NCBI RefSeq assembly: GCF_000427405.1
Contig: NZ_ATXY01000003.1
Location: 1-64,000, forward strand
Reading direction: 5' to 3'
DNA length: 64,000 nucleotides
Source: Flectobacillus major DSM 103
Lineage (GTDB): Bacteria > Bacteroidota > Bacteroidia > Cytophagales > Spirosomataceae
Shown here: piece after piece, positions 45,899-56,765 of the stretch
Numbering within the stretch: the stretch's first letter is position 1
Layout of the letters: each line of letters starts with the position of its first letter
Position numbers and translations under genes: made by a program
The notes under the pieces: model-generated
The model's database searches: none
Told to the model about the DNA's origin: nothing
Seen by the model: the letters and a program-made list of their open reading frames with translations, nothing else

Positions 45899-47605
45899 AT
45901 GAAACATAAGATATTTTCACTCATGCTAGTTGCAGGATTATTAACATTAGATTCTTGCAAAGAGGCACTCGATTATACCCCTACAGGTGTATTGTCTTCC
46001 TCAGACCTAACTTCACCAACGGCCATTGATGGCCTAGTAACTGCCGCTTATGCAGCCATTGGCAATGGCGATATGATTGGCCCTATTTATAGCAATTGGG
46101 CGTATGGAAGTGTTCGCTCGGACGATGCCTACAAAGGCGGTGGCGGTACTGGCGACGTTGGCGAAGTAGATGCCCTTGAGCACTACAACTTAGTAACTCC
46201 TACTATGGGCTCGTTTGTAACACGTACTTGGCAAAACCTTTTCAAATCTATTTCAAGATGTAATGTGGCTTTGCGTGCTGTAAATACCCTTTCAGAAGCC
46301 AATTTTCCTAATAAGAAAACTCGCTTGGCCGAATTGCGTTTTCTGCGGGCTCATAGTTATTTTACGATGAAGCTTTTGTATAAAAACATTCCTATTTTTG
46401 ACGAAACAGCCACCGAAGAAGAAATTTTAAAGGTATCAAATACCCTTTCTAATGACGAATCGTGGAATAAAATTGCGGCTGATTTTCAATTTGCAGTAGA
46501 TAATCTCCCCGTAAATCAGGCCGAAATAGGAAGAGCCAACAAAGTAGCAGCTCAGGCATATTTGGCCAAACTAAAATTGTACCAAGCTTATGAGCAAGAT
46601 GCCAACCATAAAGTAATCAATATCAACAAAACAAGGTTGCAAGAGGTAGTGAATCTTACTCAGGCCGTTATTTCGTCTGGTAAATATAGTTTGAGCAAAG
46701 ATATTGCCGATAACTTTTTACCCGAAACAGAAAATGGTCCCGAATCTATTTTTGCTATTCAATTTACTATCAACGATGGTACAACTGCAGGCCGTTTGAG
46801 TTTTGAAGATGGCCTCAATTACCCTCATGGTGCCCCTCAATATGGCTGTTGTGGTTTTCATGCCCCAAGCCAAAACTTGGTAAATGCTCATGCTACCGAC
46901 GAAAATGGCTTACCCAAATTTGCTACTTTCAACAACGGAAACATAGATTTGAATACCGCTACTGTAGACCCACGCCTTGACCACACTGTCGGAATAGACG
47001 GCCACCCTTACAAATACGACAACACTAAACCTTTTAGTAATAGCTGGGTGCGTGATGCTGGGGTATATGGCAATTTCCACTCGATGCGCTTTCAACAATT
47101 AGCCACAAGTGGTTCGTATTTTAAATTAGGCCCCTTTATGGGAACAGCCAAAAACTACGATATTCTTCGCTATGATGATATTTTGTTGATTCAGGCCGAA
47201 GCTTATATAGAACTTGGACAGCCCGAAAAGGCTTTGCCTCTGATTAACCAAATCAGAAAAAGAGCTTCTGAAAGTACAGGTCGATTAAAAAAAGCGGATG
47301 GTACTTTTGCCTCGAAATACCTAGTAAATGAATATGGTAGCACAGGCTGGACACAAGACTTTGCCAGAAAGGCTTTACAGTGGGAACGTCGCTTGGAGTT
47401 TGCTACAGAAGGAGCTCGTTTCTTTGATTTGGTACGTTGGGGTATTGCCGAGCCAACACTGAATGCCTATATCAATGTCGAAAAAACCAAAAGAACTTAC
47501 TTGGCAACAGCCAAATTTACGGCAGGTAGAGACGAATATCTGCCTATACCACAAGCAGAAATTACTTTTACCAATGGTTTGTACAAACAAAACCCTGGTT
47601 ATTAA
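45899..47605 (+). CDS. SusD/RagB family surface glycan-binding lipoprotein
   Basis: 568 residues. A lipoprotein signal has the lipobox TLDSC near residue 20. N-terminal TPR-like helices contain AELRFLRAHSYFTMKLLYKNIPIFDE, and the SusD C-terminal region has YDDILLIQAEAYIELGQPEKALPLINQIRKRA, LQWERRLEFATEGARFFDLVRWG and YLPIPQAEITFTNGLYKQNPGY. It caps the SusC transporter and binds the imported glycan. It is co-transcribed with susC; a strong terminator follows. Confidence 0.96.
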   Translation: MKHKIFSLMLVAGLLTLDSCKEALDYTPTGVLSSSDLTSPTAIDGLVTAAYAAIGNGDMIGPIYSNWAYGSVRSDDAYKGGGGTGDVGEVDALEHYNLVTPTMGSFVTRTWQNLFKSISRCNVALRAVNTLSEANFPNKKTRLAELRFLRAHSYFTMKLLYKNIPIFDETATEEEILKVSNTLSNDESWNKIAADFQFAVDNLPVNQAEIGRANKVAAQAYLAKLKLYQAYEQDANHKVININKTRLQEVVNLTQAVISSGKYSLSKDIADNFLPETENGPESIFAIQFTINDGTTAGRLSFEDGLNYPHGAPQYGCCGFHAPSQNLVNAHATDENGLPKFATFNNGNIDLNTATVDPRLDHTVGIDGHPYKYDNTKPFSNSWVRDAGVYGNFHSMRFQQLATSGSYFKLGPFMGTAKNYDILRYDDILLIQAEAYIELGQPEKALPLINQIRKRASESTGRLKKADGTFASKYLVNEYGSTGWTQDFARKALQWERRLEFATEGARFFDLVRWGIAEPTLNAYINVEKTKRTYLATAKFTAGRDEYLPIPQAEITFTNGLYKQNPGY

Positions 47606-47708
47606 GCCATAATGTACTGCAAGTTTTATGCACTTTTATGGACTTTGTTTTTACGAAAATGAAAGTAAAATACACCATTCTACTGGTTAATGAATTTGAA
47701 GGTGATGC

Positions 47709-47778
47709 AAAAAAGGTAGTCGATAAGGCTACCTTTTTTCTTTATACTCCATACTCAACCACCAATGTTTGGTGGTTG
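47709..47778 (+). terminator. Two hairpins after SusD
   Basis: Seen: AAAAAAGGTAG/CTACCTTTTTT (47709-47719, 47729-47739), a typical terminator with a T tail, and a second hairpin with 10-bp arms around AACCACCAA/TTGGTGGTT (47756-47778). They end the SusCD transcript within the 349-bp gap before the GH5-like gene. Confidence 0.82.
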
Positions 47779-47954
47779 TTTTGACCATCATCATGTACAC
47801 AAAATTCGCCCCAATAGCCTATTTTGATACAAATTCTACCTTTTTGAGACGTTTTGACTAATAATTGAACAAAACAATCAAAGAATTACTATTTACTTTG
47901 TTCTATTATTTATAAGAATATTTTTATAAAAGTATTTTAAAGACATTTTTTATA

Positions 47955-49073
47955 ATGAAAAAAACGTATCTCTACCTAAGCATCTTATTGATGGCTATGG
48001 GCTTAGTAGCTTGCCAAAAACCTCAGAAAATTCGCCAAATATGGTCGAAAGAAGAGGCCAACCAATGGTACCAAAAACAGAGCTGGCTTGTTGGGGCTAA
48101 TTATATTCCTAAAACAGCCATCAACCAACTAGAAATGTGGCAAGCCGACAGCTTCGATACCCTCAATATCAACAAAGAACTTGGGCTAGCCGAGTCGCTA
48201 GGAATGAATACTATGCGTGTATTTTTGCATGATTTACTATATCAACAAGACTCGGTAGGCTTTTTGAAAAGAATGGATACTTTCCTTCAGATTGCCGAAC
48301 GTCATCATATCAAGCCGCTATTCGTTTTGTTTGACTCATGCTGGGACCCTTTTCCTCTATTGGGCAAACAACGCAGCCCCAAACCGTTTGTACATAATTC
48401 GGGATGGGTACAAAGCCCCGGCTACAAAACTTTACAAGATTCTACACAATTTCCACGATTAGAACAATACGTAAAAGGTACTGTTGGGCATTTTGCCCAC
48501 GACGAACGTATTTTGGGCTGGGATGTCTGGAACGAACCCGATAACCTAACGGGGGCTTCTTATGAAAAAGTAGAATTAAAAAACAAAGTTGAAATTGTAA
48601 CTCGTTTGTTAGCCGACGTTTTTGTATGGACACGTTCGGCAAATCCTATCCAACCTATCACTTCGGGTATTTGGGCAGGCGACTGGTCGAGCGATAGCAA
48701 GTTAAAAGCCATTGAAAAACTGCAATTAGAGCAATCAGATGTTATTTCTTTTCATAATTATGACAAAGCTGAAGTCCTCGAACAAAAAATCACACAGCTT
48801 GAACGCTATGGCAAACCATTGTTATGTACAGAATATATGGCTCGCCCCAACGGAAGCACCTTCAGAAGCTCGTTGCCTGTAGCTCAAAAGCACCATGTAG
48901 CCATGATGAACTGGGGTTTTGTAGAAGGTAAAACACAAACGATTTATCCTTGGGATAGCTGGACGAAACAATATACAGCCGAGCCACCTGTTTGGTTTCA
49001 TGACATTTTTAGAAGCGACGGTACACCCTACAATATCGAAGAAGTAAACTTGATTCGTAAAATGCTTCAATAG
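47955..49073 (+). CDS. GH5-like (clan GH-A) glycoside hydrolase lipoprotein
   Basis: 372 residues with lipobox LVAC near residue 20. The TIM barrel shows clan GH-A features: SLGMNTMRVFLHDLLYQQD, HHIKPLFVLFDSCWDP, the acid/base Glu in WDVWNEPDN, and the nucleophile Glu in PLLCTEYMARP. The length is short for GH5, with no accessory domains. The predicted location is the periplasm or cell surface. The bond cleaved is not evident; endo-acting mannan, glucan or xylan activity is possible. It is part of the SusCD locus by position. Confidence 0.87.
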   Translation: MKKTYLYLSILLMAMGLVACQKPQKIRQIWSKEEANQWYQKQSWLVGANYIPKTAINQLEMWQADSFDTLNINKELGLAESLGMNTMRVFLHDLLYQQDSVGFLKRMDTFLQIAERHHIKPLFVLFDSCWDPFPLLGKQRSPKPFVHNSGWVQSPGYKTLQDSTQFPRLEQYVKGTVGHFAHDERILGWDVWNEPDNLTGASYEKVELKNKVEIVTRLLADVFVWTRSANPIQPITSGIWAGDWSSDSKLKAIEKLQLEQSDVISFHNYDKAEVLEQKITQLERYGKPLLCTEYMARPNGSTFRSSLPVAQKHHVAMMNWGFVEGKTQTIYPWDSWTKQYTAEPPVWFHDIFRSDGTPYNIEEVNLIRKMLQ

Positions 49074-49261
49074 ATAACAATAAGTAGGAGGGATGACAAG
49101 TGATGCGTGTTGAGGCGAAATAATTACGTACGAGTTATGTTTTCATAACAGATTATTGTAAGTCTAAAGGGGCAAAGCTACTCGTAATACTGATGACCAA
49201 CCCGCTAAATTGCAATTCACTTGCCTATTCATTCGCTAAAACACTCAATCTGAAAGATACC

Positions 49262-50287
49262 ATGTTCAAACAACCGATATTATTTATTGCTCTCTTGCTT
49301 TTGAGTTATACCAGTATTGCCCAACAATTAACCAATCCATTATTACCAGCAGGAGCAGACCCTTACAGTTTTTTTAAAGATGGCTATTACTACTATACCC
49401 ATACTGTTGGCAATAGATTGATGCTATGGAAAACCCAAAATCTAGCTGATTTAAAGGCTGCTCCAAGCAAAACCATCTGGACTCCACCACAAGGAACGCC
49501 ATACGCTAAGAATATTTGGGCTCCTGAAATACACTATATTCAAGGCAAATGGTATATGTATTTTGCGGCTGACGATGGCAAAAACGAAAACCACAGAATG
49601 TATGTCATAGAAAATGCCTCGCCCGACCCTATGCAGGGTGAATGGGTATTCAAAGGGAAAGTTGCTGACAAAAATGATAAATGGGCTATTGATGGTGATG
49701 TTTTTGAGCATAACAAACAGCTATATATGATTTGGTCGGGTTGGGAAGGCGACATCAACGAGCAACAAAATATTTATATTGCTAAAATGTCTAATCCTTG
49801 GACAATTGCTAGTGAAAGAGTTAAACTCTCAGGGTCGGATTTTGACTGGGAAAAGCATGGCGACTTGCACGATGCCAACAACCCACCACACGTAAATGTC
49901 AATGAAGGCCCTCAGTTTTTGAAACATGGCAATAAAATATTCATTATTTACTCAGCAAGTGGCTGCTGGACAGACTTTTACGCTTTAGGAATGCTTACTG
50001 CCAATGCTTCGGCAGATTTGATGAAGCCTACCAGTTGGAAAAAATCGCCCAAGCCTGTATTCAAGCAATCTACTGAAAATAAGGTGTTTGCTCCCGGGCA
50101 TAATTCCTTTTTTAAATCCCCTAATGGTAAAGAAGACTGGATTTTGTACCATGCCAATCCAGAAGCAGGACAAGGCTGTGGGGGGCATCGTTCGCCAAGA
50201 GCTCAAAAATTTACTTGGGACAAAAACGGTATGCCTAATTTTGGCACACCTGTTAGTACAATTACAAAATTAGCTGTACCTCAGTAA
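49262..50287 (+). CDS. GH43 family glycoside hydrolase, secreted
   Basis: 341 residues from the ATG at 49262, chosen because it gives a clean signal peptide (ILFIALLLLSYTSIAQQ). The five-bladed propeller has the catalytic Asp in LPAGADPYSFF, WAPEIHYIQGKWYMYFAAD, the pKa-modulating Asp in WAIDGDVFEH and the acid Glu in NVNEGPQFLKHGNKIFIIYSAS. It is probably an exo-acting arabinofuranosidase or xylosidase type. It lies 188 bp after the GH5-like gene on the same strand. Confidence 0.9.
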   Translation: MFKQPILFIALLLLSYTSIAQQLTNPLLPAGADPYSFFKDGYYYYTHTVGNRLMLWKTQNLADLKAAPSKTIWTPPQGTPYAKNIWAPEIHYIQGKWYMYFAADDGKNENHRMYVIENASPDPMQGEWVFKGKVADKNDKWAIDGDVFEHNKQLYMIWSGWEGDINEQQNIYIAKMSNPWTIASERVKLSGSDFDWEKHGDLHDANNPPHVNVNEGPQFLKHGNKIFIIYSASGCWTDFYALGMLTANASADLMKPTSWKKSPKPVFKQSTENKVFAPGHNSFFKSPNGKEDWILYHANPEAGQGCGGHRSPRAQKFTWDKNGMPNFGTPVSTITKLAVPQ

Positions 50288-50683
50288 TTACGAAACAAAA
50301 ATAGACCACTCATTTACAATAAGTTACAAAATAATTTATACCCAATTTTCTTCAATATATTCCTACTGTTGGTTAGCAATAATTTTACCCATTCGTAAAT
50401 GACGTTGTCTACAGTTTTCAGGGTAATAGAAGTGCTGAATTACAAAAGCCTATTAGAATAAGTAATTAATTATCAAGAAATAGCTAGATTTCAAATCTCT
50501 GGATTTTTAATATGAAAGGATTTTGAGGGGTTTATTGCACAAATATCCTCTATAGATTTTTCCAAACAGAAAAACATTGACAATGCTATGTACCCAAAAG
50601 CGTGTAGTTCTTAATCTTTTAGTTCCCATGTACTCTCGACGCTATTACTATGAAAAGCAAAATTTATTGACTTTACTATATTT

Positions 50684-50717
50684 CTTGGTATAGTCATCTA
50701 AGAAAGGCTATACCAAG
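50684..50717 (+). terminator. Inverted repeat in the GH43-DUF4965 gap
   Basis: Seen: CTTGGTATAG (50684-50693) and CTATACCAAG (50708-50717), loop 14 nt. The 559-bp gap holds no gene and no other clear signal. It may be a terminator or a leader structure. Confidence 0.45.
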
Positions 50718-50846
50718 TTGATTAATAAACGAATACCTGAGTAACTCAGCCAACAAAGGTATCTTGAAAAGCTAATTAATCACTGATTATCAAACACTTA
50801 ATAAATACAAAAAGAATCTCATCCATATCAATACTCTTTGTCTCGT

Positions 50847-53249
50847 ATGAAAAAAATAATCATGGCATTTTGTAGTCTTTTTGCCATATCAGCACAAGCA
50901 CAACAATTACGTCCACCAGCCTATCCATTGATTACCAACGACCCATACTTTAGTATTTGGTCGTTTTCAGACCAAGCTAATCAATCGGTAACACGCCACT
51001 GGACAGGCAAAAACCATTCTTTACAGGGTATTGTTGAGGTCGACGGCAAAGCATTTCAGTTTTTAGGAATGCCACAAATCCAATATAAAACCTTAATTCC
51101 AACAGCTTTAGAGAAAGAATACTCGGCCAAGTATACCTTCAATACCCCTAGTACTGGTTGGGAAAAAGAGCAGTTTGACGATAGCCAATGGGCTATTGGC
51201 AAAGCACCGTTTGGCGACGGGGCAGGTAGTAACCCCATACGCCCAAATACAGCTTGGAAAACCAAAGATATTTGGTATCGTCGTACGATTACACTCAGTA
51301 ATTTTTCTCCCGAAAATATCCGTCTACAAGTCAGCAACGACGACGACGTAGATGTTTACCTCAACGGCGTATTAGCTTACAGTTGTGGCCCATGCTATAT
51401 TGCTGGATACGAAAGCTACAAACTTTCTCCAGAAGCTCAAAAATCTCTAAAAAAAGGCCTCAATACCCTTGCGGTACACTGTAAAAATCCCCAAGGTGGT
51501 GGCTATATCGACGTAGGAATGGTAGAAGAAATTCCTGCTAAAAATACCATAGCAAACGCTCAACAAACACAAGTATCGGTCAAAGCAACCAATACGCATT
51601 ATACTTTTTTGGCTAACGGAGTCGAGCTAAAAGTGATATTTACATCGCCCTTGTTGATGGACGAACTAGAGGTATTAGCACGTCCTGCTTCGTATATTAC
51701 TTTTGAAGCAAAATCACAAGATAACCGCTCGCACAGCGTAAAGGTAAAGTTTGAGGTATCGGCCGACCTAGCCGTAAATATGCCTACTCAGGAGGTAATT
51801 ACCCAAGTACAAGCCAATACCCCAAAAGGTCTACAATTGGTGTCGGCAGGGTCTAAAAGCCAGAAAATTTTGGGAAAGAAAGGCGATGACCTCCGTATCG
51901 ACTGGGGGTATGCCTATTTGGCAGGCAAAGAAGTTACACTGGCAGTAGGTAATAGCAACGACAGAGTCATGAAAAGTACCCTTAATTTGGGCAATGTCGG
52001 TACTAAAGCCTCACAAAAACACTTAATTTTGGCTTATGACGATATTTATTCGGTACAGTATTTTGGTAAAAATCTTCGTGCTTGGTGGCGAAGAAACCCG
52101 TCGATGACTGTTCAAAAAATGTTGGATGAAGCCGAAAACAACTATACTAGACTGATGAATAAAACGGCTCAATTTGACACACAACTATATCAAGATGCCC
52201 AAAAAGCAGGAGGAAAAGAATATGCCAACTTGTGTGAATTAGCTTATCGTCAGGCAATTGCAGCACACAAAGCCGTTGACCGTGGCGATGGTACGCTTTT
52301 GTTCTTTTCAAAAGAAAACTTTTCCAATGGCTCTATAGGTACTGTAGATGTTACCTATCCATCTGCTCCGATGTTTTTGTTGTACAACAATACCCTGATG
52401 AAAGGACTCTTAGAGTTTATTTTTGAGTATTCAGAATCGGGCAAGTGGGGAAAACCTTTTGCTGCTCATGACGTAGGAACGTACCCTTTGGCCAATGGAC
52501 AAACCTATGGCGAAGATATGCCCGTAGAAGAGTGTGGCAATATGGTGATTTTGGCGGCTGCCGTTTGTCAGAAAGATGGTAATGCTGATTTTGCAAAAAA
52601 ACACTGGCCAACCCTTACTACTTGGGTAAAATACCTTGTAGAAAATGGCTTTGACCCAGCCAATCAACTGTGTACCGACGACTTTGCGGGGCATTTGGCT
52701 CGCAATATCAACCTTTCGGCTAAGGCTATTGTGGCTATAGCAAGCTATGGCAAAATGGCAGCCTTGATGGGCGATACCCAAACCGCTACAAAATACAGCC
52801 AAATTGCCAAAGAATACGCCAACAAATGGCAAGAGATGGCACAAGCAGGTTCTCATTATGCCTTGACTTTCGATAAAAAAGATACTTGGTCTCAGAAATA
52901 TAATCTTGTATGGGACAAACTTTTGGGATTGAATCTATTTCCTGCTTCGGTTATGAAAAAAGAAATAGATTATTATTTGACCCAACAACAAACCTACGGA
53001 TTACCGCTTGATTCAAGAAAAACCTATACAAAGTCAGACTGGATTGTTTGGACAGCTACTATGGCCGACAACCAGCAAGATTTTGAGGCATTGATTAAGC
53101 CTATTTGGAAATTTGCCAATGAAACACCATCGAGAGTCCCATTGACAGACTGGCACGAAACTACTACTAGCAAACAAGTGGGTTTTCAGGCACGTTCGGT
53201 AGTAGGAGGGTATTTTATCAAAATGCTCGAAGGAAAAATTAATAAATAG
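50847..53249 (+). CDS. Secreted DUF5127/DUF4965/DUF1793 (glutaminase A-like) protein
   Basis: 800 residues from the ATG at 50847, with a signal peptide to about residue 19 (ISAQAQ). The N-terminal DUF5127 region (LRPPAYPLITNDPYFSIWSFSDQ) contains an inserted jelly-roll (TGWEKEQFDDSQWAIGKAPFGDG, DVDVYLNGVLAYS), then DUF4965 (LAYRQAIAAHKAV, FFSKENFSNGSIGTVDVTYPSAPMFLLYN) and a DUF1793 alpha/alpha-barrel (YKTHDVGTYPLANGQ-like AAHDVGTYPLANGQTYGEDMPVEECGNM). The family was named for fungal glutaminase A, but in polysaccharide loci a glycosidase role is more likely. Confidence 0.85.
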   Translation: MKKIIMAFCSLFAISAQAQQLRPPAYPLITNDPYFSIWSFSDQANQSVTRHWTGKNHSLQGIVEVDGKAFQFLGMPQIQYKTLIPTALEKEYSAKYTFNTPSTGWEKEQFDDSQWAIGKAPFGDGAGSNPIRPNTAWKTKDIWYRRTITLSNFSPENIRLQVSNDDDVDVYLNGVLAYSCGPCYIAGYESYKLSPEAQKSLKKGLNTLAVHCKNPQGGGYIDVGMVEEIPAKNTIANAQQTQVSVKATNTHYTFLANGVELKVIFTSPLLMDELEVLARPASYITFEAKSQDNRSHSVKVKFEVSADLAVNMPTQEVITQVQANTPKGLQLVSAGSKSQKILGKKGDDLRIDWGYAYLAGKEVTLAVGNSNDRVMKSTLNLGNVGTKASQKHLILAYDDIYSVQYFGKNLRAWWRRNPSMTVQKMLDEAENNYTRLMNKTAQFDTQLYQDAQKAGGKEYANLCELAYRQAIAAHKAVDRGDGTLLFFSKENFSNGSIGTVDVTYPSAPMFLLYNNTLMKGLLEFIFEYSESGKWGKPFAAHDVGTYPLANGQTYGEDMPVEECGNMVILAAAVCQKDGNADFAKKHWPTLTTWVKYLVENGFDPANQLCTDDFAGHLARNINLSAKAIVAIASYGKMAALMGDTQTATKYSQIAKEYANKWQEMAQAGSHYALTFDKKDTWSQKYNLVWDKLLGLNLFPASVMKKEIDYYLTQQQTYGLPLDSRKTYTKSDWIVWTATMADNQQDFEALIKPIWKFANETPSRVPLTDWHETTTSKQVGFQARSVVGGYFIKMLEGKINK

Positions 53250-53379
53250 TTGGTCAAAACTCATCAAAGGTCTGATTAGGGTATATTTTATGACATGGAG
53301 TACTTCACGAGTTTTTACCATTTTTCTCTGTGAAGCTCCATATTTAACCCACAGATAATAGCTATTTTACTTTTTGAGA

Positions 53380-53423
53380 TTTTCCTATTGGTTAGCATAC
53401 CTGTTGGCTAGCTAATAGGAAAA
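53380..53423 (+). terminator. Terminator after the DUF4965 gene
   Basis: Seen: TTTTCCTATTGGTTAGC (53380-53396) pairs with the segment at 53407-53423 through two wobble positions, loop 10 nt. It lies about 130 bp beyond the stop codon, in the 531-bp gap before the AraC gene. Confidence 0.7.
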
Positions 53424-53647
53424 CTCATTACAAAAATTTATTGTTGAAAAACAAGCTAAAACGCTGTATTTCTTAGGGTTTCGCTCACCAAAACTATTTC
53501 AGCATATTTTCTCTAGTCCAAAGCATGTTTTGATGTATCTGGCAATTACAGCCAATACTTCCCTTAAATGCCATTGTTCTATTTATCTACAAAAAATAGC
53601 CTCTCAGCTATCCGCCCTATCTTCCAAGTTGATTGATTAGTAATTAT

Positions 53648-53680
53648 TTGATTTTCGTAAGTAATAGTTTGATTTTTGTT
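53648..53680 (+). promoter_or_regulatory. AraC-type direct repeats
   Basis: Seen: TTGATTTTCGTAAGTA at 53648-53663 and TTGATTTTTGTT at 53669-53680, starts 21 bp apart. The same element, TTGATTTTTGTAAGTG, recurs at 54677 before the aldo/keto reductase gene. Inference: half-sites of the AraC protein encoded at 53781. Confidence 0.5.
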
Positions 53681-53702
53681 CAAAATACGTCGGTTATTCT
53701 TC

Positions 53703-53710
53703 TACTTTTG
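53703..53710 (+). promoter_or_regulatory. -7 element of the araC gene
   Basis: Seen: TACTTTTG, matching TAnnTTTG, 70 bp before the start codon and 22 bp downstream of the direct repeats. Confidence 0.45.
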
Positions 53711-53780
53711 CGAGAAATAAAATACGCTATTCTTTATAAAAAAGCTAGAAATAGCCTTCAATCCTATTTGTTGAGCAACT

Positions 53781-55711
<1,931 letters not shown>

Positions 55712-56154
55712 CCACCACTTCCATACTTTTATTGAGGGAAATATTAAGGAGTTTTTTGAGCCAGTAAGCCAACAATACCCAGTAAATCAATTCAAAAACG
55801 TTGAATAATTGAAGTGGATATATTTGTAGGCAAGCAACCAAAAAAGGAATTTCTGCCAGCATGACTGCTTTAAATAGTATTGAAAAAACTACTTTACGGT
55901 CAAAGAAAAAGAAGCCTGTTTGTAGAACAAGAGTAACAAGAAAAATTTAATTAAATAAAAGCCAGACATAAGTATGATATTCATGCCCATTGATGAGACT
56001 GTTCAATAATATTATCCCTTTTTTCTACTATTAACTATTCAGATAAAAACTATAATAGAGCGTATTAGAAAGTAAAAGAGATTTATCACAAATGTTAATA
56101 TCAATGAATATATGTGGATTATAGTTGTTTGAATGTTGCAAATAAGTTTTTCAT
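55712..56154 (-). pseudogene. Decayed copy of the 232-residue membrane protein gene
   Basis: This segment matches the gene at 59603-60301 closely at DNA level, in the same orientation. It starts with the same ATG (56154), MKNLFA, but stops at about codon 12. It lacks about 120 bp inside (joining the equivalent of 59792 to 59914) and lacks the last 25 codons. It abuts the stop codon of the aldo/keto reductase gene. It is clearly non-functional and is one arm of a direct duplication around the exporter genes. Confidence 0.85.
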
Positions 56155-56167
56155 ATACACCTATAAT

Positions 56168-56341
56168 TCATTTTTTTATATCTCTATTTAATAATTGTAT
56201 TAAGGTATAAAATGAAGGTATTACTGAAATTAATATAAATACAATAACTAATTCTTTTGGAAACGTTAAGAAACCCATGATTGTTAGTATGAGTATAATA
56301 GAGAATATCAATGCTATGATGTTTAAAATTTTGAGTAGCAT
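56168..56341 (-). CDS. 57-residue membrane protein, duplicate copy
   Basis: 57 residues, starting MLLKILNIIALIFSI, with two predicted membrane helices (about 8-26 and 30-50). It differs from the copy at 60315-60488 at only four residues and has the same length. I used the start shared with the other copy; a longer in-frame start at 56392 exists. It remains open although the neighbouring copied gene is broken. No function is known. Confidence 0.55.
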   Translation of the reverse strand: MLLKILNIIALIFSIILILTIMGFLTFPKELVIVFILISVIPSFYTLIQLLNRDIKK

Positions 56342-56765
56342 GGGATGACAGTATTTACGTTTATGCCATCTGAATGTCACTGTTCTCTCCATAAAATTAT
56401 AATAATAGACACATTTAATAATATCGATTTATTTTAAATACTTATACCTGATCATAGCTAATTAAAAATACCCGTGAAACCCCATTATAGACTTAAGCTT
56501 TCTAAATATGAATGTCCTAATAGCTTTAAATTCTCATATAATTCTGATGTTGAAGCATTCTACTTTAAACAGTCATGGCATCAAACTCACTGATTCCATA
56601 CTGAGGTAAAGCCATTATTGACAATGTCAAGGATATTTTCTAATTTTTTAATACTAAGAATTGGTTTCTATAATTCGAAACCACAAAATATAATATTTCA
56701 GATACTTAGTTTTTTCTATCAATACTTTTCAAGAACTATCCCCAAAAACAATGTATTCTCATTTA
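56342..56765. other. Intergenic region with the end of the duplication
   Basis: About 420 bp. Homology to the other copy ends near 56358. I found no gene and no convincing terminator for the exporter gene that ends at 56766. Confidence 0.35.
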
